Source: Streptomyces sp. V3I7 (lineage in GTDB: Bacteria; Actinomycetota; Actinomycetes; Streptomycetales; Streptomycetaceae). From it: 64,000 nt of DNA. Below, one piece after another: positions 44,484 through 52,371 of this stretch; the stretch's first letter is position 1, and the number at the start of each line of letters is the position of its first letter. Position numbers and translations under genes: made by a program. The notes beneath the pieces were generated by a model that saw only the letters and a program-made list of their open reading frames with translations, was not told the DNA's origin and ran no database searches. The stretch is from assembly GCF_030817495.1 (NCBI RefSeq), contig NZ_JAUSZK010000001.1, positions 1,116,001-1,180,000 on the forward strand. Reading direction: 5' to 3'.

Positions 44484-45071
44484 ATGGGACAGACCTACGA
44501 ACGCATAGACGGCAGGCTCCGCACCTTCATCGAGAACCAGCCCGTGTTCTTCACCGCCACCGCGCCGCTCTCCGGCGACGGCACCGTCAACCTCTCCCCC
44601 AAGGGCCTCAAGGGTTCCTTCGTGGTCCTCGACGAGCTGACCGTCGCGTACCTCGACTTCGCCGGGTCCAACGCCGAGACGGTCGCCCACCTCCGGGAGA
44701 ACGGCCGGATCACCCTGATGTGGTGCGCCTTCCAGGGGCCGCCGAACATCGTGCGGGTGCACGGGCGTGGCGAGCCGGTCTTCCGTGACGACCCGCGCTT
44801 CCCGGACCTGCTCGCGCGCTTCCCGGACATCGACCCGACGCCGCACGGGCTGCGCGCGATCATCGTCGTGCGCGCCGAGCTCGTCCGGGACACCTGTGGC
44901 TACGCGGTGCCCTTCATGGCGTACGAGACGGACCGCGATCTGCACGGCAAGCGCTTCGCGCGCGAGGACGACGCCTCGCTGAGCGCGTACTTCCAGAAGA
45001 AGGAACACATCGCCGCCAGCCTGGACGGCCTACCCGGGCTGCCGTTGCCGCTGCCGCCGTCTACCGTCTGA
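44484..45071 (+). CDS. pyridoxamine 5'-phosphate oxidase-fold protein
   Basis: A 195-residue protein of the PPOX/split-barrel flavin-binding family. The barrel core is FFTATAPLSGDGTVNLSPKGLKG near residues 22-44, then LDELTVAYLDFAGSNAETVAHLRENGRITLMW near 50-80 and the dimer-interface strand VRVHGRGEPV. It may bind FMN or F420 and act as a reductase or general flavin protein; the substrate is unknown. The start is the ATG at 44484; GATACT lies seven bases upstream, so the mRNA is probably leaderless. It is divergent from argG, sharing the ARG-box region, so it might be arginine-affected by proximity. Followed three bases later by the L,D-transpeptidase-like gene. Confidence 0.85.
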   Translation: MGQTYERIDGRLRTFIENQPVFFTATAPLSGDGTVNLSPKGLKGSFVVLDELTVAYLDFAGSNAETVAHLRENGRITLMWCAFQGPPNIVRVHGRGEPVFRDDPRFPDLLARFPDIDPTPHGLRAIIVVRAELVRDTCGYAVPFMAYETDRDLHGKRFAREDDASLSAYFQKKEHIAASLDGLPGLPLPLPPSTV

Positions 45072-45074
45072 GCC

Positions 45075-45776
45075 ATGCGCCCAGGTGTCGTCGCCGCCGT
45101 CGTGTCCGCGTCCCTCCTCGTGCTCGGTGCCGCGCCCGGCGCCGGCCCGGCCCCGCTGCCCGCCCGCCTGGCGGACACCGGGGGCGGCACCCAGCTGATC
45201 ACCGCTCAGGCGCCGCACGCCGACGCGACGTCGGGCACCGTCACCTGGTGGGACCTGCGCGACGGGCAGTGGGTGAAGGCCGGTTCGGCCACCGCCCGCT
45301 TCGGCGCGAAGGGCCTGGTCGAGGGCACCGCCCGCAAGCAGGGCACCAACACGACCCCGGCCGGCCTGTACGACCTCCCGTTCGCCTTCGGCATCAAGGC
45401 GGCACCGGCCGGCACGAGCGTGGCGTACCGGCCGGTGCACGAGGAGTCCTGGTGGTGCCAGGACAACGACTCCCGCTCCTACAACCGCTGGAGCGAGCCC
45501 CGCCCGGCCGACTGCCGCGCCGCCGAGTCCGAGCACCTGATCACGTACGCGGAGCAGTACGCCCACGCCCTCGTCATCGGCTTCAACTACGACCGGCCGG
45601 TGCGCGGCCGCGGCGCCGGCATCTTCCTCCACGTCAACGGCGAGGCGGCGACGGCCGGTTGCGTGTCGGTCCCGGCGGACGCGATGCGCGCCGTCCTCGC
45701 GTGGGCGAACCCGTCGTCGAAGCCGCACATCGCGATCGGCACGGAGAGCGGGACGACGGCGATCACGCAGTACTGA
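45075..45776 (+). CDS. L,D-transpeptidase (YkuD) family exported protein
   Basis: A 233-residue secreted protein with a cleavable signal peptide ending near GAGPAP at residue 25-30. The C-terminal YkuD domain has the pattern GAGIFLHVNGEAATAGCVSVP near residue 190: the HxNG and the catalytic cysteine in AGCVSV. TTPAGLYDLPFAFG near 95 is a further family stretch. It may form 3-3 cross-links in peptidoglycan or attach proteins to it. It overlaps the end of the convergent histidine kinase gene by 14 bases. The start is the ATG at 45075, three bases past the previous stop. Confidence 0.88.
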   Translation: MRPGVVAAVVSASLLVLGAAPGAGPAPLPARLADTGGGTQLITAQAPHADATSGTVTWWDLRDGQWVKAGSATARFGAKGLVEGTARKQGTNTTPAGLYDLPFAFGIKAAPAGTSVAYRPVHEESWWCQDNDSRSYNRWSEPRPADCRAAESEHLITYAEQYAHALVIGFNYDRPVRGRGAGIFLHVNGEAATAGCVSVPADAMRAVLAWANPSSKPHIAIGTESGTTAITQY

Positions 45777-47319
45777 GACCGCCGTCCCCGGGCAGCCGCA
45801 CCGTGAAGGTTGTCGCGCCCGTCCGGCTCGTCAGGCCCACGCTCCCGCCGTGCGCCTCGACCACCGCGGCCACGATCGACAGCCCCAGTCCGGCCCCGCC
45901 GCCGGTGGTGGCGTCCGCACGGCGGCGGTGTTCGGCTCGGGTGAAGCGCTCGAAGACCCCGGGCCGGACGTCCGCGGGGACGCCGGGGCCGTCGTCGTGG
46001 ACGTCGAGCCGGACCGTGGTGCGGTCGGTCATGCCGTCGGTCGTGTCGTCGGTCTCCAGGGACACGGTCACCGTCGTGCCCACGGGTGTGTGCGAACGCG
46101 CGTTGGCCAACAGGTTGGCCAACACCTGTTGGAGGCGATGGGCGTCGCCGGTCACCGTCACCGGTTCCTCGGCGAGCTCCAGCGTCCAGTGGTGGCCGGG
46201 GCCGGCGGCGCGGGCGTCGGTGACGGCGTCCAGGACGAGGCGGGTGAGGTCGACGGGGTGACGCTCCAGGGGGCGGCCGGCGTCCAGCCGGGCCAGGAGC
46301 AGCATCTCGTCGACCATCTTGCCCATCCGGGACGACTCCGCGGCGATGCGCTCCAGCGCCCGGGTGACCTCGGGCGGCACCGGTCCCGGATGCAGCAGGG
46401 CGAGCTCCGCGTGGCCGCGGACCGAGGCGACCGGGGTGCGCAGCTCGTGGCTGGCGTCGGCGGCGAAGCCGCGCAGCCGCTCCTCGCTGGCGTGGCGTTT
46501 GGTCAGCGCGTCCTCGACGTGGCCCAGCATGCGGTTGAAGGCGGTCGCGACCCGGCCGACCTCGCCGCGCGGGTCGGACTCCGGTGCCCGTGCCGGCAGG
46601 GCAACCTCCCCGCTGGCGAGCGGGAGTTCGCTGACCCGGACGGCGGTGTCGGCGACCCGGCTCAGCGGCCGCAGCGACCAGCGCACCCACACGGCTCCGG
46701 CGACTCCGGCCGCGGCGAGGGCCAGGCCGAAGACGCACGCCGCGACCAGTTCCAGGCGGTGCACCGCGGCCTCCACCGGCTCCAGCGGCAGGCCGACGAT
46801 CAGCACGTCCCCGTCGAGTCCCCGCGCGGCGAGGACCCGGTAGTGGTCCAGGGCGGAGAGGTCGACGGTGTGTGCCCGGCCGTCGACCGGGACCCGGGCG
46901 AGCCGTGTCCCGTCCTGGCCGGTCAGGCGCACGCCCAGGTTCGCGGTGAGGTCGTCGGGGCGCACGAGCGCCTTGTTGGTGACCCTTCCGTTCACCAGAC
47001 GGGCCGCGAAGGTGCCGGGGGCCTGTCTGCGGGTGTCGCCGTACTCGTCGCCGTCGTGGTCGTCCGGGAGCCGCCCGTGGTGTTCCAGGCTCGCCGGGAA
47101 CCGGGTGCCGACCTGGGCGAGCTGCTGGTCGAGGCGCTCGGTGAGGAAGCCGCCCAGCTCGACCACGGCGGCCACCCCGACCGCCGCGCAGCTCACCGCC
47201 AGCAGCACCACCAGCCCGGCGGTGAGCCGGGCCCGCAGGGTCCGGGGGCGGGGCAGGCGCAGACGGAGACGCAGAGGCAGACGCGGCCGACGGTCACGTT
47301 CCGTGCCGGCGGCGGTCAC
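45763..47319 (-). CDS. sensor histidine kinase
   Basis: A 518-residue membrane kinase. The first helix is near LTAGLVVLLAVSCAAVGVAAV (residues 30-52), followed by an extracytoplasmic domain of about 125 residues, a second helix LELVAACVFGLALAAAGVAGAVW near 180, and HAMP. Then come the H-box FAADASHELRTPVASVRGH with the phosphorylated His near 275, the N-box VLANLLANARSHTPVG, and G-boxes DDGPGVP and GGGAGLGLSIVAAVV. The GTG start at 47319 overlaps the regulator stop by four bases (GTGA). It probably senses a redox, metal or envelope signal, since the divergent genes encode the flavinylated redox locus; that link is inference. Confidence 0.92.
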   Translation of the reverse strand: MTAAGTERDRRPRLPLRLRLRLPRPRTLRARLTAGLVVLLAVSCAAVGVAAVVELGGFLTERLDQQLAQVGTRFPASLEHHGRLPDDHDGDEYGDTRRQAPGTFAARLVNGRVTNKALVRPDDLTANLGVRLTGQDGTRLARVPVDGRAHTVDLSALDHYRVLAARGLDGDVLIVGLPLEPVEAAVHRLELVAACVFGLALAAAGVAGAVWVRWSLRPLSRVADTAVRVSELPLASGEVALPARAPESDPRGEVGRVATAFNRMLGHVEDALTKRHASEERLRGFAADASHELRTPVASVRGHAELALLHPGPVPPEVTRALERIAAESSRMGKMVDEMLLLARLDAGRPLERHPVDLTRLVLDAVTDARAAGPGHHWTLELAEEPVTVTGDAHRLQQVLANLLANARSHTPVGTTVTVSLETDDTTDGMTDRTTVRLDVHDDGPGVPADVRPGVFERFTRAEHRRRADATTGGGAGLGLSIVAAVVEAHGGSVGLTSRTGATTFTVRLPGDGGLSTA

Positions 47320-48056
47320 ACGACCACCGGCTTGAGCACGTACCCGGCCCCGCGCACCGTGTGGATCATGGGCTCGCGGCCCGCGTCCACCTTCTTGCGC
47401 AGGTACGAGATGTACAGCTCGACCACATGGGCGCGGCCGCCGAAGTCGTAGGACCACACGTGGTCGAGGATCTGCGCCTTGCTCAGCACGCGCCGCGGGT
47501 TGCCCATCAGGAACCGCAGCAGCTCGAACTCGGTCGGCGACAGTTCGATCAGCGCGCCGGCCCGGGTCACCTCGCGGGTGTCCTCGTCCATGGCCAGGTC
47601 GCCGACGACCAGCCGCGCCCCCTCCTCCAGCTGCCGGGCCATGCCCGCTCGCCGCAGCAGTCCGCGCAGCCGGGCGACGACCTCCTCCAGGCTGAACGGC
47701 TTGGTGACGTAGTCGTCGCCGCCCGCGGTGATGCCCGCGATGCGGTCCTCGACGGCGTCCCGCGCGGTGAGGAAGAGCACACACACGTCCGGCTTCACGG
47801 TGTGCAGTTCGCGCAGCACGGCGAAGCCGTCGGTGTCCGGCAGCATCACGTCGAGGACGACGGCGTCGGGCAGCAGCTCACGGGCGGCACGCACCGCGCC
47901 GGCTCCGTCGCCGGCCGCGCGCACCTCCCAGCCCTCGTAGCGCAGGGCGCCGGTGAGCACCTCGGCGAGGTCGGGGTCGTCATCGACGACGAGCACGCGC
48001 AGCGGGGTGCCGTCGGGGCGGGTGAGGGCGGGGCGGCCGGAGCGGGTGGTGTTCAT
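47316..48056 (-). CDS. OmpR/PhoB-family response regulator
   Basis: A 246-residue two-domain regulator. The receiver has LRVLVVDDDPDLAEVL near residue 20 and the phosphoacceptor Asp in AVVLDVMLPDTDGF; the C-terminal winged helix has LSPTEFELLRFLMGNPRRVLSKAQILDHVW and VVELYISYLRKKVD. The chosen start is the ATG at 48056 with GGAAG about six bases upstream; an ATG five codons earlier is also possible. It is divergent from the first reductase gene, with CTCAGA-type repeats between them, so it probably controls that operon and itself. Confidence 0.93.
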   Translation of the reverse strand: MNTTRSGRPALTRPDGTPLRVLVVDDDPDLAEVLTGALRYEGWEVRAAGDGAGAVRAARELLPDAVVLDVMLPDTDGFAVLRELHTVKPDVCVLFLTARDAVEDRIAGITAGGDDYVTKPFSLEEVVARLRGLLRRAGMARQLEEGARLVVGDLAMDEDTREVTRAGALIELSPTEFELLRFLMGNPRRVLSKAQILDHVWSYDFGGRAHVVELYISYLRKKVDAGREPMIHTVRGAGYVLKPVVV

Positions 48057-48110
48057 CGCGTCTTCCAGCATCGCCCCTGTTCCGGGCGTCCGGCGGCGCC
48101 GGGAGCTGTG

Positions 48111-48170
48111 AGTTTCCTCTGAGTGGCACCGGGCGGGACCGGTACGGCGCCCGCTCAGAGGTCCCTCAGA
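48111..48170. promoter_or_regulatory. CTCAGA direct repeats between regulator and reductase genes
   Basis: CTCAGA occurs at 48154 and 48164 (10 bases apart) on the plus strand. On the minus strand CTCAGAGGAAACTCACAG lies near 48106-48123, with an 11-base spacing. OmpR-type regulators bind direct repeats of about this spacing, and these sit in the divergent promoter region. Confidence 0.4.
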
Positions 48171-48221
48171 AGTTCGCCCCGCACAGTTGCGTACCTGGCG
48201 GACGGACGAAGGGACGCACTC

Positions 48222-49583
48222 ATGACCACCGTGCACGAGCGGCACGCGGCGAGCACGGCGCCTGCCTCACGGCCGACCTCGCGGCGGCGCTCACCGGCCG
48301 GCCCCGTGCTCGCCGTGCTGTGGGCCGGGGCGGCCGCCGTGATCGCACTGTGGTGGGCGGACACCGGCCCGGTGGTGAGTGCGGCGGACTGGTTCACCGG
48401 GGCCGGGCGGATCACCGGTCTGCTGTGCGGGTACGCCTGCGCGGTGCTCGTGGGTCTGATGGCCCGGGTGCCGCTGCTGGAGTCGCGCGTCGGCTCGGAC
48501 CGGGTGGCGCGCTGGCACGCAATGGCGGGCCGGTACACGGTGTGCCTGCTGCTCGCGCACGTCGCGCTGATCGTCGCCGGCTACTCGGTGCAGGACCGCA
48601 CCTCGCTCCTCGGCGAGGCGCTCGCGGTCGTCCACCTGCCCGACATGCTCAAGGCCACCGCCGCGACGGCCACCCTCCTCACGGTGGGGTTCGTCTCGGC
48701 GCGGGCCGTGCGCCGCCGGGTCAGCCACGAGTTCTGGTTCTACGTCCATCTCCTCACGTACGCCGCGGTCTTCCTGGCCTTCGGCCACCAGGTTGGGCTG
48801 GGCGGCGACTTCACCGGCAACCGTGTGGCGACCGCTTTCTGGTACGCCCTGTATCTGGGCGACGCGGGCCTGGTCTGCTGGTTCCGGATCCTCGCCCCGG
48901 TGCGGCTGAACCGGCGCCACCGGCTTCATGTCGAGTCCGTGCACCAGGAGGCGCCGGGCGTGTACTCGGTCGCCGTCCGCGGGCGGCGGCTGGACGAACT
49001 GGGCGCGCGGCCGGGGCAGTTTCTGCGCTGGCGGTTCCTCGCACCGGGGACCAGCTGGACGTCGACGCCGTACTCGCTGTCCGCGCCGCCGCGCCCCGAC
49101 CGGCTGCGCATCACGGTCAAGGCGCTCGGCGACCACAGCGCGGCCGTGGCACGACTGCGGCCGGGCACCCGTGTGTGGGCGGAGGGCCCGTACGGGTCGC
49201 TGACCGCCGACCGTGCCGGTGCGCACCGGTCCCTGCTGATCGCGGGCGGCGTCGGCATCACGCCGCTGCGCGCCCTGTTCGAGACGCTGCCCGGCGAGGT
49301 CGCCCTGATCTACCGCGCCCGCACGGCAGAGGACCTCGCCCTCGCCGGCGAACTGGAGGCCATAGCCCGGTGGCGCGGGGCGCAGCTGCTGTACGCGCTG
49401 AACGGACCGGCGGGACAGCGCCCGGGCATCACCGCCGAGTGGCTGTGCGCGGCCTTCCCTCAGGTCGCCGGGTACGACGTGTACCTCTGTGGTCCGCACG
49501 GCTTCGCGCGGTCGGTGTACGAGGCGCTGCGCGCGGCCGGGGTGCCGGACCGGCGCATCCACCACGAGTCGTTCGAGCTGTGA
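48222..49583 (+). CDS. flavohaem ferric reductase-like transmembrane protein (copy 1)
   Basis: A 453-residue membrane reductase. Six or so helices occupy residues 28-220, with four His at haem-binding positions: RWHAMAGRY and LLLAHVALI (about 100-120), and FYVHLLTYAAVFLAFGHQ (about 170-190). A ferredoxin-reductase part follows: the FAD loop PGQFLRWRFLAPGTSW and TPYSLSAPPRPD near 275-295, NAD(P) loop GGVGITPLRALFETLPG near 345, and the C-terminal CGPHGFARSVYEAL. It moves electrons from NAD(P)H through FAD and two haems to the outer face. ATG at 48222 has AAGG about nine bases upstream. The FMN-binding protein gene begins 43 bases later. Confidence 0.92.
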   Translation: MTTVHERHAASTAPASRPTSRRRSPAGPVLAVLWAGAAAVIALWWADTGPVVSAADWFTGAGRITGLLCGYACAVLVGLMARVPLLESRVGSDRVARWHAMAGRYTVCLLLAHVALIVAGYSVQDRTSLLGEALAVVHLPDMLKATAATATLLTVGFVSARAVRRRVSHEFWFYVHLLTYAAVFLAFGHQVGLGGDFTGNRVATAFWYALYLGDAGLVCWFRILAPVRLNRRHRLHVESVHQEAPGVYSVAVRGRRLDELGARPGQFLRWRFLAPGTSWTSTPYSLSAPPRPDRLRITVKALGDHSAAVARLRPGTRVWAEGPYGSLTADRAGAHRSLLIAGGVGITPLRALFETLPGEVALIYRARTAEDLALAGELEAIARWRGAQLLYALNGPAGQRPGITAEWLCAAFPQVAGYDVYLCGPHGFARSVYEALRAAGVPDRRIHHESFEL

Positions 49584-49625
49584 GAGCCGAAACACCGCCG
49601 GAGGTACGAGAGTTGTGAGGCCGTC

Positions 49626-50081
49626 GTGCACGCCCTGAAGAAGAACAGTCCCCTGCGCCGCATCGTGCTGGCGAGCGCCGCCACCGTCACCGGGACGGTG
49701 CTCCTGCTCGCCCTGAAGCCGCACGCCGGTCCGGCGGCGACGATGGGCGCCCCCTCGTCCGTGCCGGCCGGCACCGCGCACGCCACCGCCGGGACTGACG
49801 GCGGCACCAGGACCGTCACCGGTGATCCGGTGCAGACCCGCTGGGGGCCCGTCCAGGTCCGCGTGACCACCGAGGACGGCAGGCTCACCGATGTCACCGC
49901 GGTGCGCTCCCCGGACGAGAGCCCGCGGGACCGGGCGATCAGCCGCTACGCCCTCCCCCTGCTGCGGCAGGAGGCGTTGGCCGCGCAGAGTGCGGACATC
50001 GACGCCGTGTCGGGAGCCTCGTACACCAGCGGTGGCTACCGCCGGTCGCTCCAGTCCGCGCTCGACTCGGCGGACCGCTGA
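49626..50081 (+). CDS. FMN-binding domain protein with SGAS at the flavinylation site
   Basis: A 151-residue protein with a short basic N-terminus and one membrane anchor or uncleaved signal (LRRIVLASAATVTGTVLLLAL), a Ser/Ala/Thr-rich linker, and one FMN_bind domain (residues 65-150). The end of the domain reads DIDAVSGASYTSGGYRRSLQSAL. ApbE attaches FMN to the Thr of an SGAT motif; here that residue is Ser (SGAS). Serine could still be an acceptor, or the domain may bind flavin weakly or not at all. GTG at 49626 follows the reductase by 42 bases. Likely the outer electron acceptor of reductase copy 1. Confidence 0.9.
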   Translation: MHALKKNSPLRRIVLASAATVTGTVLLLALKPHAGPAATMGAPSSVPAGTAHATAGTDGGTRTVTGDPVQTRWGPVQVRVTTEDGRLTDVTAVRSPDESPRDRAISRYALPLLRQEALAAQSADIDAVSGASYTSGGYRRSLQSALDSADR

Positions 50082-50140
50082 ACACGCGGCAGGTCCGGCG
50101 CGTATCTGTGGGTCAAGGGTCCCGTCCCCACGGAGGAACC

Positions 50141-51523
50141 GTGACCACCACGCTCGCGGGCGGACGTGCCGCCCGCCGTCAGACGTTGCGCCGCATCCGC
50201 CCGCGCCGCTCCCCCGCCGTCCCGCTGCTGCTCGGTGTGGGGGCGGGGGCGGCCGGGGTGCTCTGGCTCTGGTGGCACAACACGCCGTCCATCGCGGACG
50301 ACACCGGCAGGATCCTGGGCGCGGGCCGGATCACCGGGCTGCTGGCCGGGTACCTCATGGCGCTGGTCGTGCTCCAGATGGCGCGGGTGCCCGCGCTGGA
50401 GCGGCGCGTGGGTTCGGACCGGGTGGCGCGCTGGCACGCGATGAGCGGCCGCTACACGCTCTGCCTCGTCCTCGCGCACGTCTTCCTGACCATGTGGGGC
50501 TACGCGCTCCAGGCGGGCAGGTCGCTCGGCGACATCGTGCGGCAGACCGTCGACTCCGTCGAACAACTGCCGGACATGGGGAAGGCCGCGGCCGGCACCG
50601 GGCTGCTGGTGCTCATCGGGCTGGTGTCGATCGGCGGACTCCGGCGCCGGATGCCGTACGACACCTGGTACCACCTCCACCTGATGACGTACGCCGCGGT
50701 GTTCCTGACGTTCTGGCACCAGATCAGCACCGGCAACGACTTCGCGCTCGAACCGGCCGCGAAGACCTTCTGGTACGGGCTGTACGGCACGGTGACCGCG
50801 CTGCTGCTCTGGTACCGCATCCTCACCCCGATCCGGCTCAACCTGCGCCACCGGATGCGGGTCGAGGCGGTGATCGAGGAGACGCCGGGCATCGTGTCGG
50901 TGCTGATCAGCGGGCGGAAGCTGCACCGGATGGGGGCCGAGGCGGGCCAGTTCTTCCGGTGGCGGTTCCTGGCCCCGGGCATGCGGTTCAGCTCGCACCC
51001 GTACTCGCTGTCGGCGGCGCCGCGCCCCGGCATGCTGCGCATCACCGTCAAGTCGCTCGGCGACCACAGCAGCCGGCTGCGCGAGCTGCGCCCCGGCACG
51101 CGGGTATGGGCCGAGGGCCCGTACGGCGCCCTGACGGCGGCCCGGCGCAGCTGCGGCAAGGTGCTGCTGGTGGCGGGCGGCGTCGGCATCACGCCGATGC
51201 GCGCGCTGTTCGAGACGCTGCCCGGCGCGGCCGGCGACCTGACGCTGCTCTACCGGGCCAACACCACCCAGGACCTGGCCCTGTGGGACGAGCTGGCCAC
51301 GATCGCCGACGAGCGCGGGGCCCGGCTGATGTACGCGGTGAACAGTCCTCAGGGCGAGCGGCCGGACATCTCGGCGGAGAACCTCCGGCTCAAGATCCCG
51401 GACATCGACGACCACGACGTCTTCATGTGCGGGCCGCCCGGCTTCGCGCAGTCGGTGTACGAGGCGCTGCGCGGCGCGGGGGTCCCCGCCCGCCGCATCC
51501 ATCACGAGTCGTTCGAGATGTGA
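50141..51523 (+). CDS. flavohaem ferric reductase-like transmembrane protein (copy 2)
   Basis: A 460-residue paralogue of the reductase at 48222, about half identical by eye. The haem histidines are kept: RWHAMSGRY, LVLAHVFLT, YHLHLMTYAAVFLTFWHQ. The FAD part is AGQFFRWRFLAPG and HPYSLSAAPRPG, the NAD(P) loop GGVGITPMRALFETLPG, and the C-terminal MCGPPGFAQSVYEAL. Both copies lack the usual Arg in RxYS (His here, Thr in copy 1). GTG at 50141 has GGAGGAACC immediately upstream, a strong start. It is followed 38 bases later by the two-domain FMN-binding gene. Confidence 0.92.
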   Translation: MTTTLAGGRAARRQTLRRIRPRRSPAVPLLLGVGAGAAGVLWLWWHNTPSIADDTGRILGAGRITGLLAGYLMALVVLQMARVPALERRVGSDRVARWHAMSGRYTLCLVLAHVFLTMWGYALQAGRSLGDIVRQTVDSVEQLPDMGKAAAGTGLLVLIGLVSIGGLRRRMPYDTWYHLHLMTYAAVFLTFWHQISTGNDFALEPAAKTFWYGLYGTVTALLLWYRILTPIRLNLRHRMRVEAVIEETPGIVSVLISGRKLHRMGAEAGQFFRWRFLAPGMRFSSHPYSLSAAPRPGMLRITVKSLGDHSSRLRELRPGTRVWAEGPYGALTAARRSCGKVLLVAGGVGITPMRALFETLPGAAGDLTLLYRANTTQDLALWDELATIADERGARLMYAVNSPQGERPDISAENLRLKIPDIDDHDVFMCGPPGFAQSVYEALRGAGVPARRIHHESFEM

Positions 51524-51561
51524 GCGACGGCAATCCACGCGACGTCAGGAGAACGGTCCAG

Positions 51562-52371
51562 ATGAGGAAGAACCACCCGGTACGACGCATCGTGCTGGTC
51601 ACCGCCGCCACCGTGTCCGGTGTCGTCCTGCTGCTGTCGCTCAAGCCGGCGTCGGGCCCGGAGTCCGAGGCGGCGGGCGCGGCGGGCGCGGCGTCAGCGC
51701 GGAGCGGCGCGGCCCAGGAGCCGGCGCGGGGCGACGCGCAGGGCGACGCGCAGGCCGCCGGCCCGGGCACGGTCACCGGCGACGTGGCCCGGACACAGTA
51801 CGGCGCCGTGCAGGTGCGCCTGACCGTGCGCGACGGCAAGGTCACCGGGGCGGAGGCGGTGCTGGCGCCCAAGGGCGGCACCAGCAGCCAGAAGTCGGCG
51901 CTCGCCATTCCCCGGCTCAACCGGGCGGCGGTGGCCACGCAGAGCGCGCGGTTCGACTCCGTCTCGGGGGCGACGTACACGAGCACCGGGTACAAGCAGT
52001 CGCTCCAGTCGGCGCTGGACCGGATGAAGACGGAGACCGGCGGCTCCTCCCCCTCGGCGTCGCCGTCGGCATCGTCCTCCAAGGCCGCCGGGGCCGCGTC
52101 CCGGACCCTCACCGGCAAGGTCTCGCAGACGCCGTACGGGCCGGTCCAGGTCCGGATCACGGTCAGCGGCGGCAAGGTCACCGCGGCGGACGCGGTGCGG
52201 GCGCCCGAGGGCGGCACCAGCAGCCAGAAGACCGAACTCGCCGTGCCCCGCCTCAACAAGGAGGCCGTGGCGGCCGGGAGCGCGGACATCGACGCCGTCT
52301 CGGGTGCCACGTACACCAGCACGGGCTACCGGAAGTCGCTCCAGTCCGCGCTGGACCAGGCCGGTGACTGA
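51562..52371 (+). CDS. double FMN-binding domain exported protein
   Basis: A 269-residue protein with a membrane anchor (RRIVLVTAATVSGVVLLLSL) and two FMN_bind domains separated by a Ser/Pro/Ala linker. The first ends SARFDSVSGATYTSTGYKQSL near residue 150 and the second SADIDAVSGATYTSTGYRKSL near 260. Both keep the SGAT acceptor motif, so the protein can carry two covalent FMNs. It would extend the electron path of reductase copy 2 outward. ATG at 51562 has AGGAG ten bases upstream. It overlaps the ApbE gene by eight bases. Confidence 0.92.
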   Translation: MRKNHPVRRIVLVTAATVSGVVLLLSLKPASGPESEAAGAAGAASARSGAAQEPARGDAQGDAQAAGPGTVTGDVARTQYGAVQVRLTVRDGKVTGAEAVLAPKGGTSSQKSALAIPRLNRAAVATQSARFDSVSGATYTSTGYKQSLQSALDRMKTETGGSSPSASPSASSSKAAGAASRTLTGKVSQTPYGPVQVRITVSGGKVTAADAVRAPEGGTSSQKTELAVPRLNKEAVAAGSADIDAVSGATYTSTGYRKSLQSALDQAGD

